This document shows positions 1 to 6,960 of a stretch of 20,860 nucleotides of DNA, in pieces (within the stretch, counting starts at the first letter, position 1; each line of letters starts with the position of its first letter). Below the pieces are notes generated by a model, which worked only from the letters and a program-made list of their open reading frames with translations, did no database searches and was not told where the DNA came from. This DNA comes from Chitinophagaceae bacterium UBA2791. Lineage in GTDB: Bacteria > Bacteroidota > Bacteroidia > Chitinophagales > Chitinophagaceae. The stretch lies in contig DEHV01000015.1 in NCBI GenBank assembly GCA_002352105.1, forward strand, positions 110,227-131,086, written 5' to 3'. The position numbers were made by a program, and so were the translations under genes.

Positions 1-141
1 GTACCTGCGGATCAGGCGATCCGCTTTTTGCATTCCTGTTACGTTTTCCATTACCCAATCGGCAATATTAGCGGCTTCCCGTTTTTCATATATGCCCGAT
101 AGCGCGGACAACAATCGCTGGTTTGCTTCGTGAAGGGTCAT
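1..141 (-). CDS. prmC: PrmC/HemK N-terminus (release factor glutamine methyltransferase), partial
   Basis: The first 47 codons of a minus-strand gene that runs off the left edge. The peptide begins MTLHEANQRLLSALSGIYEK and continues with a REAANIADWVMENVTG stretch, which matches the helical N-terminal domain of PrmC, the enzyme that methylates the glutamine of the GGQ motif in release factors RF1 and RF2. The methyltransferase domain with its NPPY motif lies outside the window, so the call rests on the N-terminal domain only. An upstream in-frame ATG at 171 would add ten basic residues. I prefer 141 because family members start close to the MT-x-x-EA segment and because a TAAGTTTG element sits 5 nt before it. 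The gene diverges from ribD. Confidence 0.75.
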   Translation of the reverse strand, partial: MTLHEANQRLLSALSGIYEKREAANIADWVMENVTGMQKADRLIRRY

Positions 142-146
142 GGCGG

Positions 147-154
147 CAAACTTA
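147..154 (-). promoter_or_regulatory. -7 promoter element of prmC (TAAGTTTG)
   Basis: Read on the minus strand this is TAAGTTTG, an exact match to the Bacteroidota -7 consensus TAnnTTTG. It is followed by CCGCC and the ATG at 141, a gap of only 5 nt. I see no TTTG box at the -33 position. If used, the transcript would start at or very near the start codon. Confidence 0.45.
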
Positions 155-170
155 ATTGATTTTCGTTTCA

Positions 171-178
171 TACTTTTG
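171..178 (+). promoter_or_regulatory. -7 promoter element of ribD (TACTTTTG)
   Basis: Exact TAnnTTTG match located 14 nt before the ribD TTG start. No clear -33 TTTG was seen. It lies back to back with the minus-strand prmC element, so the two divergent genes would share a very short control region. Confidence 0.45.
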
Positions 179-192
179 AGGAAACCGTTCAG

Positions 193-1251
193 TTGACCAT
201 TCATGAAACATACATGCTCCGTTGTCTTGAGCTGGCTGCCCTGGGCGCCGGGCATGTGTCCCCCAATCCAATGGTAGGAGCGGTATTGGTTCATGAGAAC
301 CGGATCATAGGCGAAGGATATCACCAGGCATATGGCGGAGGGCATGCAGAAGTAAACTGCCTGAACAGCGTGCCCGAAGAGTGGCGACCTCTGATCAGTA
401 AATCTACCTTGTATGTTTCGCTCGAGCCCTGCGCTCATTATGGCAAGACCCCTCCCTGCGCCGACCTGATCATTGAAAACAGGATACCTAAAGTATATAT
501 TGGCTGTCTTGACCCCTTTGCCGAAGTCGATGGCAAGGGTATGCGCAAACTGTTGTCGGCCGGAGTGGAAGTAGTATCCGGCGTATTGGAAAAGGAATGC
601 GCCTTCCTGAACAGGCGTTTTTTTACCTTTCATCAACAGCAACGGCCTTATGTATTGCTGAAATGGGCGGAGACAGGGGATAGGAAGATCGCCGGCGCCG
701 ATCATTCGCGGCTGTACATCAGCCATCCGTTGACGAACCGGATCAGCCATAAATGGAGAAGCGAGGAAGCTGCCTTGCTGGTAGGTACGCGTACGGCGCT
801 TTATGACGATCCTTCCCTGACCAACCGTTTGTGGAACGGACCGAGCCCGGTACGCGCCGCCCTGGATATGCAACTGCGCATTCCCGGTTCGCACAAACTG
901 TTCGACCGGCAGTCGAAAACAATTATTTTTAACGGGCATAGGCAGGAAGAGCAGGAAAATCTTGTCTACTGGCGGCTGGATAAGACTGCAGACCTGACGG
1001 GCCAGTTATTGTCTGCCCTATATTCCCTGAAACTGACCAGCGTGATGATAGAAGGCGGAAGGATGCTGTTGCAGAGCTTTATCGACGCGGGGCTATGGGA
1101 TGAGGCCAGAACGATAACCCATGACGGCATGACGGCGGGAGAGGGCATCGCTTCGCCCTTTCTTAAGAATGAAAAATGGGTAAGGACCGAGTCCTCAGGT
1201 TCCGATACGATCCGCTACTATGTTAACGCGCGCTCCGGGATCGGTTACTGA
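193..1251 (+). CDS. ribD: Bifunctional riboflavin biosynthesis deaminase/reductase RibD
   Basis: Carries out two consecutive steps of riboflavin synthesis: deamination of the GTP cyclohydrolase II product and NADPH-dependent reduction of its ribosyl side chain, in the cytoplasm. The N-terminal cytidine-deaminase-like domain shows the zinc site, with H51-A-E53 and the paired cysteines C80 and C89 in the PCAHYGKTPPC segment. The C-terminal reductase domain spans roughly residues 150-345, with a VMIEGGRML motif. The length of 352 residues is normal for the fused enzyme. The start is a TTG: the only nearby ATG (214) would cut off the conserved first residues before MLRCLELA, so the TTG at 193 is favoured. 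The neighbours do not belong to the riboflavin pathway, so the gene stands alone, divergent from prmC. Confidence 0.95.
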   Translation: MTIHETYMLRCLELAALGAGHVSPNPMVGAVLVHENRIIGEGYHQAYGGGHAEVNCLNSVPEEWRPLISKSTLYVSLEPCAHYGKTPPCADLIIENRIPKVYIGCLDPFAEVDGKGMRKLLSAGVEVVSGVLEKECAFLNRRFFTFHQQQRPYVLLKWAETGDRKIAGADHSRLYISHPLTNRISHKWRSEEAALLVGTRTALYDDPSLTNRLWNGPSPVRAALDMQLRIPGSHKLFDRQSKTIIFNGHRQEEQENLVYWRLDKTADLTGQLLSALYSLKLTSVMIEGGRMLLQSFIDAGLWDEARTITHDGMTAGEGIASPFLKNEKWVRTESSGSDTIRYYVNARSGIGY

Positions 1252-1453
1252 GTAACGCCAGGTTAGGAATTCATAAATCATCATCCATGTCGAAGCTCTG
1301 CCGAAGAAAATTTTTAAAGCTTTTGCGATTCGGAACCCTTGAACCGGCGTTGCAGGGTAGAGACTGGCAAACATAGCGTCAGCGATCCGGCAATGGCCGC
1401 GCATATCTAAGGATCGGAACGCGCCTTATCGTTGCCTAAAATAAAACTTCAGC

Positions 1454-2332
1454 ATGAAACAATGTTTTTTTTCCATCTTGGCGGCATTTATGTTTTTAAA
1501 TATTTGCCGGGCGCAAATATCCCGGGAAACAATTATTGGGAAATTATCGGATCCTGTGCTTAGCGAGGTATCGGGCATCACGCCGTCCAGGGTGCATAAG
1601 AATCTTTTTTATGTGCATAATGATAGAGGTAAAAGCGATGGCAGCAGGTTTTATGCCATTGCTTCGACGGGGGAATTAAAAGCGACCTGGTATTTTGAAG
1701 GAGAAGTGACAGACTGTGAAGATATAGCCATTGGGCCAGGGCCCAGGAAAAACAGAAGTTATATTTACCTGGCAGATATTGGCGATAATGAAGGTTCGCG
1801 TTCATTCATTAAGGTCTATAGATTTGAAGAACCGGCAGCATTGCCCGAAAATACTTCAATAGCAACAACGATAAAAGGGAAAGCATTCGCGTTAGCATAT
1901 CCCGACGGCCCCCGGGATGCGGAAACGATTATGATAGACCCTATAGAAAAACTGCTGTATATCATTTCTAAACGCGAGGATTCAGTCGGGATATATACTG
2001 CATCTATACATTTAAATGGTAAAAGGGTGAATAGGTTAAAGAAGGAAGGGAAAATATATTTTAAGGGCAGGCCGACCGAAAAATGGATCACTTCAGGCGA
2101 TATATCGGTTGATGGCCAACAAGCGCTGGTAAAAGCAAAGGATAACGTATATTACTGGCGGCGCCATAAGAATGAACCCATTCACAGAACCTTACAAAGT
2201 CCGTCTTATAGATACCCTGCTTTTATAGCGCGTCCGCGGCAGGAAGCCATTGCTTTTTCAAATGATGGAAAAGGGTTCTATGTAGTCGCCGAAGGGGAAT
2301 TCGCGCCTGTTTATTATTATGTTTTGGAATAG
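1454..2332 (+). CDS. Secreted propeller-like protein of unknown function
   Basis: A 292-residue protein with a signal peptide (about residues 1-20, ending CRA before Q21). Conserved-looking stretches include SGI (40-42), HND (55-57), DCEDIA (87-92), DIGDN (108-112) and VYRFEEP (121-127), followed by regularly spaced beta-strand-like segments. This pattern occurs in a family of exported proteins of unknown function that resemble one-domain beta-propellers. I do not recognise catalytic residues. It is likely periplasmic or extracellular because of the leader. The spacing to the next gene is 91 nt, and that gene has its own -7-like element, so co-transcription is uncertain. A near-match to the -7 element, TATCGTTG, lies at 1427-1434. 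Function is not assigned. Confidence 0.8.
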   Translation: MKQCFFSILAAFMFLNICRAQISRETIIGKLSDPVLSEVSGITPSRVHKNLFYVHNDRGKSDGSRFYAIASTGELKATWYFEGEVTDCEDIAIGPGPRKNRSYIYLADIGDNEGSRSFIKVYRFEEPAALPENTSIATTIKGKAFALAYPDGPRDAETIMIDPIEKLLYIISKREDSVGIYTASIHLNGKRVNRLKKEGKIYFKGRPTEKWITSGDISVDGQQALVKAKDNVYYWRRHKNEPIHRTLQSPSYRYPAFIARPRQEAIAFSNDGKGFYVVAEGEFAPVYYYVLE

Positions 2333-2357
2333 CGTCCTGATCTCCTGTTCAAAGTTT

Positions 2358-2365
2358 TATTTTTG
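2358..2365 (+). promoter_or_regulatory. -7 promoter element of the PafA-like gene (TATTTTTG)
   Basis: Exact TAnnTTTG match 58 nt before the ATG of the phosphatase gene and after the stop of the preceding gene. No -33 box at the expected spacing. Confidence 0.35.
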
Positions 2366-2423
2366 ATAAGGGCAGCGCGAGATTTAAATTGTCAGAAATA
2401 TTTTAATACCTCAAAAAGCAAAC

Positions 2424-4052
2424 ATGGGCAGGGCAATACTGGTTGTTCTTTTGTTGATCTCTTCAGTAGGGCTTGCTCAACAGCAGCGCGCTGAAAAGTT
2501 GGCGAGGCCGAAGTTGGTAGTGGGGATTATGGTAGACCAGATGCGTTGGGATTATCTGTATCGTTATTATGATCGTTACCAGCCGAATGGTTTGAAGCGG
2601 CTGCTGAAAGATGGGTTCAGCTGCGAAAATATGCTTATCGATTACATTCCAACCGTTACAGGTATTGGTCATAGCGCCGTATATACCGGATCTGTTCCGG
2701 CCATTCACGGCATTACCGCAAACGATTTTTATATCAAAGCCACCGGACAATACATCAACTGCGTAGGAGATTCCACCGTTCAGACAGTAGGCAGTTCTTC
2801 TAATGCGGGGAAGGCTTCTCCCCGGAACCTGTTGACCACTACCATTACCGACGAGCTGAAACTGGCGACCAATTTCCGCGCCAGGGTCATTGGCATAGCA
2901 TTAAAAGACCGCGGCGCCATTTTGCCTGCGGGACATTTAGCAGATGCGGCTTACTGGTTTGACGACGCTTCGGGCAATATGATCACCAGCGACTATTATA
3001 TGGATGAGCTTCCTAAATGGGCGTTGGAGTTTAATGCAAAAAAATTGCCGGAGAAATATTTAAAACAAAACTGGAATACCTTATATGATCTGAACACGTA
3101 TGAGCAAAGCCTGCCGGATGATAACCCATATGAAGGGAAGTTCCCCGGGCAAAAAACGCCTACTTTTCCTGTACGCACTTCCGGTATGATCGAAAAGGAT
3201 TTTAGCGTGTTAAGGGAAACCCCATTTGGCAATACTTACACCTTTGATATGGCCAGGGCGGCGGTGGAAAATGAAAAACTGGGCCAGGGTTCGTTAACCG
3301 ATTTCCTGACGCTGAGCTTCACCTCAACAGACGGAGTGGGGCACCAGTTTGGCATTAATTCTGTTGAAGTGGAAGACACCTATCTCCGCTTTGATAAGGA
3401 TATGGCGTCTTTCCTGGGTTTTTTGGACAATAAGATAGGCAAGGGGAACTATACCGTTTTTTTAACGGCCGATCATGGGGCCGCTCACAATTCAAAGTTG
3501 CTGATGGATAGGAAAATTCCTGCCGGGATATGGAGGGAAGTGGAACTGATGAGTGAAATGAATGCCCTGTTGGAAAAAAAATACCAGGCGGCTAAGCTGG
3601 TGGTTCGTTTCAGAGCCTCGCAGATCTACTTCAATCATCCCCTTATTCTCGAGAATAAACTCGACCTTGATTCGATTAAGAATGATTGTATCCGTTTTCT
3701 GAAACCGCAGCCAGGTGTTGCCTTTGTGGTGGATATGGAAAGAGCGGGAGAGGCGACCCTTCCCGAAGAAATAAAGACCAGGATCATTAATGGCTACAAT
3801 CCTTACCGTTCCGGGGTCATCCAGGTTATCCGACAGCCCGGTTGGCAGGAGATGACGCGGGGAACGGGACATAGCGCGTGGAACCCCTATGATTCGCATA
3901 TCCCCGCAGTGTTTATGGGATGGGGAATAAAACAGGGCAGAACCGTCAGGGAAACGCATATAACAGATATTGCGCCCACTATTGCTTCCTTGCTTAGGGT
4001 GCAGACGCCCAACGGATCAATTGGTAAAGCGATCCCCGAAGCGCTGAAATGA
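2424..4052 (+). CDS. pafA: PafA-like alkaline phosphatase (phosphate-monoester hydrolase)
   Basis: An exported two-metal phosphatase of the alkaline phosphatase superfamily that releases phosphate from a range of monoesters in the periplasm. It has a signal peptide (about 1-18, ending GLA before QQQ) and 542 residues, close to the 546 of the Elizabethkingia PafA prototype. The residues expected from PafA fall in place with a small constant offset: D38, nucleophile T79, N100, K161 and R163, D303 and H307 (STDGVGH), D350 and H351 (TADH), and H483 (GTGH). K and R at 161/163 are the mark of monoesterases in this family rather than diesterases. yigZ follows after 39 nt, so the two may be co-transcribed. 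In Bacteroidota PafA is often made regardless of phosphate supply; nothing here shows a Pho-box. Confidence 0.9.
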   Translation: MGRAILVVLLLISSVGLAQQQRAEKLARPKLVVGIMVDQMRWDYLYRYYDRYQPNGLKRLLKDGFSCENMLIDYIPTVTGIGHSAVYTGSVPAIHGITANDFYIKATGQYINCVGDSTVQTVGSSSNAGKASPRNLLTTTITDELKLATNFRARVIGIALKDRGAILPAGHLADAAYWFDDASGNMITSDYYMDELPKWALEFNAKKLPEKYLKQNWNTLYDLNTYEQSLPDDNPYEGKFPGQKTPTFPVRTSGMIEKDFSVLRETPFGNTYTFDMARAAVENEKLGQGSLTDFLTLSFTSTDGVGHQFGINSVEVEDTYLRFDKDMASFLGFLDNKIGKGNYTVFLTADHGAAHNSKLLMDRKIPAGIWREVELMSEMNALLEKKYQAAKLVVRFRASQIYFNHPLILENKLDLDSIKNDCIRFLKPQPGVAFVVDMERAGEATLPEEIKTRIINGYNPYRSGVIQVIRQPGWQEMTRGTGHSAWNPYDSHIPAVFMGWGIKQGRTVRETHITDIAPTIASLLRVQTPNGSIGKAIPEALK

Positions 4053-4091
4053 TCCGGAATACAATGTCCGCGGCGCAATACATTATTAAAT

Positions 4092-4724
4092 ATGAATATG
4101 AGCGATAAGGATTTTTATTATACGATAACGCAGCCGGGCATGGCGGAGTTCAAAGACAGGGGAAGCAGGTTTATCGCCTATGCTTATCCGATAGCGAGCC
4201 CCGCCGATTTTAAGGCCAGGCTGGAAGAGATAAAAAAAGAACATCCCAAAGCCACGCATCATTGTTTTGCTTACCGGCTGGGAATAACCAACGACCTGTT
4301 CCGCGTCAGCGACGCCGGCGAGCCCTCGGGTACCGCCGGCAAGCCTATCCTTGGCCAGATAGACAGCAAACAGCTGACAAACGCGCTGGTGGTCGTGGTC
4401 CGCTATTTCGGGGGAACCTTATTGGGCGTTCCCGGCCTGATCAACGCCTATAAAACCTCCGCCTCCCTGGTATTACAGGTTACGCCGGTCGTACAGAAAG
4501 CGGTGGAAGAACAGTATACGGCTGCATTTAATTACCTGCAGATGAATGAGGTCATGACGACCGTTAAACAATTGGGCTGTTCCGTCATCAGCCAGGAAAC
4601 CAATTTGTTTTGCAGGATGACCATTGGCATTCCGAGAAACAGGAAGGATGAAGCGCTGTATCGCCTGGGCGATATCCGGGACCTGACGCTGGAGAAGGTC
4701 GATCCTCCGCGTGTGGGCGGTTAA
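4092..4724 (+). CDS. YigZ/IMPACT family protein (UPF0029)
   Basis: A 210-residue protein of the YigZ family, relatives of eukaryotic IMPACT. The N-terminal domain (about 15-125) carries the family marks THHCFAYRLG (55-64), SDAGEPSGTAGKPIL (73-87) and VVVRYFGGTLLGVPGL (101-116). The C-terminal part (about 145-205) fits the small ferredoxin-like DUF1949 domain. The exact role of the bacterial family is unsettled, and a link to nucleic acid or translation has been suggested. A second ATG at 4098 is equally possible as start. It sits 39 nt after the phosphatase gene on the same strand. Confidence 0.9.
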   Translation: MNMSDKDFYYTITQPGMAEFKDRGSRFIAYAYPIASPADFKARLEEIKKEHPKATHHCFAYRLGITNDLFRVSDAGEPSGTAGKPILGQIDSKQLTNALVVVVRYFGGTLLGVPGLINAYKTSASLVLQVTPVVQKAVEEQYTAAFNYLQMNEVMTTVKQLGCSVISQETNLFCRMTIGIPRNRKDEALYRLGDIRDLTLEKVDPPRVGG

Positions 4725-4739
4725 GGGACCGACAGATAA

Positions 4740-4822
4740 GCCAATGGGGCTTGCGGGCATAAACACCCTGGTTCAACCGAAAAATACGGTCAGCGCGTGA
4801 TAGAAAACCCAGGGTCATTGGC
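4740..4822. repeat. Interrupted inverted repeat
   Basis: The right arm, CCAGGGTCATTGGC (4809-4822), is an uninterrupted 14-mer. Its reverse complement is found on the left as GCCAATG (4740-4746) and ACCCTGG (4765-4771), split by 18 extra nucleotides. The arms enclose about 37 nt. No T-tract follows, so it is not an obvious terminator. The right arm ends a few bases before the ORF6N remnant begins. Confidence 0.5.
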
Positions 4823-4828
4823 GTCAAA

Positions 4829-4885
4829 GATTTTATGTTTACACTAATGGAAAAGGAATGGGATAACCTGAAGTCGCATTTGTGA
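4829..4885 (+). pseudogene. Fragment of an ORF6N-domain gene
   Basis: Translating from 4829 gives DFMFTLMEKEWDNLKSHL and a stop. The intact-looking ORF6N gene just downstream has DFMFEISSTELENWRSHFV at the equivalent place. The two align without gaps, sharing DFMF, E, N and SH at identical spacing. One missing T near 4880 in the run before GTG would explain the early stop and would restore HFV. No homologous sequence is recognisable before about 4825 or after about 4890. I read this as a remnant of a second ORF6N gene, cut on both sides. It is too short to be functional. Confidence 0.55.
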
Positions 4886-4925
4886 GTTGAAGTTGGGAAT
4901 ATTATGACCTTTAAATCCATTATAT

Positions 4926-5261
4926 ATGCCTGGGTCAAATGGTTCAATAACAGTTGCTGAAGAATCGATCATGAATAAAATATATGTAGTTCGGGGGCGG
5001 AAGGTAATGATAGACCGTGATCTGGCAGCGTTATATGGGGTAGAAACCAAAGTCCTTAAGCAGGCGGTTAGAAGGAATATTGTTCGGTTCCCCGACGATT
5101 TTATGTTCGAAATAAGTAGTACGGAACTGGAAAATTGGAGGTCACATTTTGTGACCTCCAAAGAAGATAAGCAGGGCCTTCGGTATGCCCCTTTTTGTTT
5201 TAGCGAACAAGGCGTTAATATTAATGATGGATCGCTAATGAATCGTATCGCGAATTCCTGA
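4926..5261 (+). pseudogene. ORF6N-domain protein gene, C-terminally truncated
   Basis: The 111-residue product has the ORF6N domain found in phage-related and chromosomal Bacteroidota proteins, probably DNA-binding: KIYVVRGRKVMIDRDLAALYGVETK, then RRNIVRFPDDFMFE and a TSKED-x5-RYAPFCFSEQGV stretch. In family members the EQGV is normally followed by AMLSSVL and a longer C-terminal region. Here it runs into unrelated NINDGSLMNRIANS and stops, 6 nt before the convergent hbd gene ends. No continuation is seen in the other frames. The product may still fold as a bare ORF6N domain, but loss of the tail and the neighbouring second fragment make a decaying gene more likely. ATG at 4926 is chosen because SITVAEESI before KIY is typical of the family. 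Confidence 0.65.
5135..5161. repeat. Perfect 12-bp inverted repeat with 3-nt loop inside the ORF6N gene
   Basis: Arms TTGGAGGTCACA (5135-5146) and TGTGACCTCCAA (5150-5161) are exact reverse complements around TTT. It falls in the codons for NWRSHFVTSK. The neighbouring ORF6N fragment does not conserve the symmetry. Confidence 0.85.
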
Positions 5262-5267
5262 GCGCGC

Positions 5268-6161
5268 TCAACTGCTGAATCGCCGGCTCACGACCAGTTC
5301 TTTGGAGCCGGCCGCATAGGAATAAAAACCCTCTCCGCTTTTTACGCCCAGGCATCCGGCCGTAACCATATTGGTCAGCAGGGGGCAGGGCGCATGGTGT
5401 AGGCGGCTCATGCCCTCGTACATCACTTTCAGGATGGCATGGCAGGTGTCCAGCCCGATAAAATCGGCCAGCTGCAGGGGGCCCATCGGGTGTCCCATGC
5501 CGAGTTTCATAATGGCGTCTATTTCTGCAACGCCGGCAACGCCTTCATACAGGCTGTAGATGGCCTCGTTGATCATGGGCATTAAGATCCGGTTAGCAAT
5601 GAAGCCGGGATAATCGTTTACCACGCAGGGGGTCTTTCCCAAATGCTTGCTCAGGTTGACAATCTGTTCCGTGACCTGTTTTTCGGTTGAATAGCCGTTG
5701 ATGATCTCCACCAGCTTCATTACCGGAACAGGGTTCATGAAATGCATGCCGATCACCTTGCCCGGGCGGGCGGTGGCGGCGGCAATTTTAGTAATGGAAA
5801 TGGAAGAGGTATTGGAAGCCAGGATGCATTCAGGCGGCGCCGCCTTGTCGAGCCGGGCAAACAGGTCCAGCTTAAGATCGATACGCTCCGTCGCCGCCTC
5901 AATCACCAGCCCAGCCCCGGCCGCTCCTTTTTCCATATCCTGGAAAACGCTGATCCGGGCGAGGGCGCTCTTTTTTTGTTCGTCGGTAACGATTCCCTTG
6001 GCGATCTGCCGGTCGAGGTTCTTGTTTATGGTCAGCAGCGCCTTTTCCAGCTGCGCGGCGCTGATATCAATGAGATGAACGTTGTAGCCGGACTGGGCAA
6101 ACAGGTGCGCTATCCCGTTACCCATGGTTCCCGATCCCACAACAGCGATCGTTTGAAACAT
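5268..6161 (-). CDS. 3-hydroxybutyryl-CoA / 3-hydroxyacyl-CoA dehydrogenase
   Basis: An NAD-dependent enzyme that oxidises 3-hydroxyacyl-CoA to 3-oxoacyl-CoA, or the reverse, in fatty-acid or butyryl-CoA metabolism in the cytoplasm. The Rossmann motif is G9-S-G11-T-M-G14 followed by NGIAH, with the acidic D32 expected for NAD. Catalytic residues fit the family spacing: S119, H140 (GMHFMNPVPVMKLVEII), E152 and N190. The C-terminal domain carries GMGHPMGPLQLADFIGLD. The 297 residues are near the single-function Hbd/PaaH length, so there is no fused enoyl-CoA hydratase. Its ATG overlaps the stop of the upstream gene by one base (TGATG), indicating translational coupling. The substrate length cannot be told from sequence. 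Confidence 0.92.
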   Translation of the reverse strand: MFQTIAVVGSGTMGNGIAHLFAQSGYNVHLIDISAAQLEKALLTINKNLDRQIAKGIVTDEQKKSALARISVFQDMEKGAAGAGLVIEAATERIDLKLDLFARLDKAAPPECILASNTSSISITKIAAATARPGKVIGMHFMNPVPVMKLVEIINGYSTEKQVTEQIVNLSKHLGKTPCVVNDYPGFIANRILMPMINEAIYSLYEGVAGVAEIDAIMKLGMGHPMGPLQLADFIGLDTCHAILKVMYEGMSRLHHAPCPLLTNMVTAGCLGVKSGEGFYSYAAGSKELVVSRRFSS

Positions 6162-6805
6162 CAGTTGTTTTTCTTTTTATAATCTCCGCGTTTCCAGGCC
6201 TGTATGAACTCAGACCAGGCGAAGGGGTTAAAGATATTCTGGGGAGGCGCCTGACCCGCATAATACTGGCGGTTGGCGACGCCGCGAAGATTGAGATTTG
6301 CGGCTTCCCGCCCATCGGTAGGAAGCGATCTGGCCAGTATCCTTCGTTTGGATTCCTCCGTGTTCTGCCGGGCGATCTCCAGCATATCGGCAGGGATATC
6401 CTTGTTGACAAAATCGCGTTCAAATTGTTCGCGCGTCGGCCGGGGTCGGATAATGGTGGCCGGAAGGTACATGGTGTCGGTTACCATCAACTGGATAAGA
6501 CTATACTGGCTGCCTTCAATATCGCGGGGGATCTCTGCAATTTTTGATTTATACCCGATGGAACTGAAAGCCACTTCGTCGCCCTTATTCACCACGATCG
6601 AAAAAACGCCCTGGTCGTTGGTATAGGTGCCCCGGTTCTGTCCAACGATCATTACGCTCACGGCAGGGATCCCAACCAGGCTGTCGGCGGTCATGACCAC
6701 GCCATATAACTGAATAACCGAATCCTTTAGTTTTTCAAATTGCCCCCGGGAACTCAGGGGGATCATCGCCGTAAACAATGCCAGGTAAAGAATGCTTCTT
6801 TTCAT
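6161..6805 (-). CDS. Secreted carboxypeptidase-regulatory-like domain protein
   Basis: A 214-residue exported protein with a signal peptide (about 1-21, LSSRGQ). Residues about 34-105 form a CarboxypepD_reg-like beta-sandwich: LYGVVMTADSLVGIPAVSV, TYTNDQGVFSIVV and DEVAFSSIGYKS are characteristic. The rest (about 106-214) is charged and helical, without a TonB-dependent receptor barrel. Such stand-alone domains are common in Bacteroidota envelopes and their function is mostly unknown. The ATG at 6805 is preferred to a TTG at 6814, because a TAnnTTTG element lies just before it and the leader is complete. Its stop shares one base with the hbd start, so the two form an operon even though their functions look unrelated. 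Confidence 0.8.
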   Translation of the reverse strand: MKRSILYLALFTAMIPLSSRGQFEKLKDSVIQLYGVVMTADSLVGIPAVSVMIVGQNRGTYTNDQGVFSIVVNKGDEVAFSSIGYKSKIAEIPRDIEGSQYSLIQLMVTDTMYLPATIIRPRPTREQFERDFVNKDIPADMLEIARQNTEESKRRILARSLPTDGREAANLNLRGVANRQYYAGQAPPQNIFNPFAWSEFIQAWKRGDYKKKNN

Positions 6806-6811
6806 CTCCCT

Positions 6812-6819
6812 CAAACCTA
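6812..6819 (-). promoter_or_regulatory. -7 promoter element (TAGGTTTG) 6 nt from the ATG
   Basis: Minus-strand TAGGTTTG matches TAnnTTTG and is followed by AGGGAG and the ATG at 6805. AGGGAG could also act as a Shine-Dalgarno sequence if transcription begins further upstream. No -33 TTTG at the usual distance. Confidence 0.4.
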
Positions 6820-6840
6820 CGTTTTTTTGTTTAATGCCTA

Positions 6841-6862
6841 ATTTAACTGTTAAATTTTAACA
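6841..6862. promoter_or_regulatory. Overlapping palindromes with TTTAAC half-sites, possible operator
   Basis: Three half-sites in alternating orientation with 1-nt spacers. ATTTAAC-T-GTTAAAT (6841-6855) and TGTTAAA-T-TTTAACA (6848-6862) overlap in the middle arm. They lie between two divergent genes (6805 minus and 6961 plus), where a regulator or simple AT-rich symmetry could explain them. Confidence 0.4.
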
Positions 6863-6907
6863 CAAACAGCCTGCCCAAATTCTTCCGCGATCACCCTTTT
6901 AAATGAC

Positions 6908-6915
6908 TAATTTTG
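6908..6915 (+). promoter_or_regulatory. -7 promoter element of mrp (TAATTTTG)
   Basis: Exact TAnnTTTG match 45 nt before the mrp ATG in the AT-rich divergent intergenic region. No -33 TTTG found at 19-21 nt upstream. Confidence 0.5.
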
Positions 6916-6960
6916 CATTATCTATTCATATTGTAGAAAATTATAAATTAATAGATTGAA

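Noticed and set aside
1195..1404. 69-codon minus-strand frame in the ribD downstream gap
   Set aside because: It overlaps the end of ribD, has no recognisable motif or promoter, and cannot be supported beyond being open. I see nothing definite in the 200-nt gap.
2424..4724. Phosphatase and YigZ as a novel functional pair
   Set aside because: They are merely close (39 nt) and both are common stand-alone genes. Nothing in the sequence links their functions.
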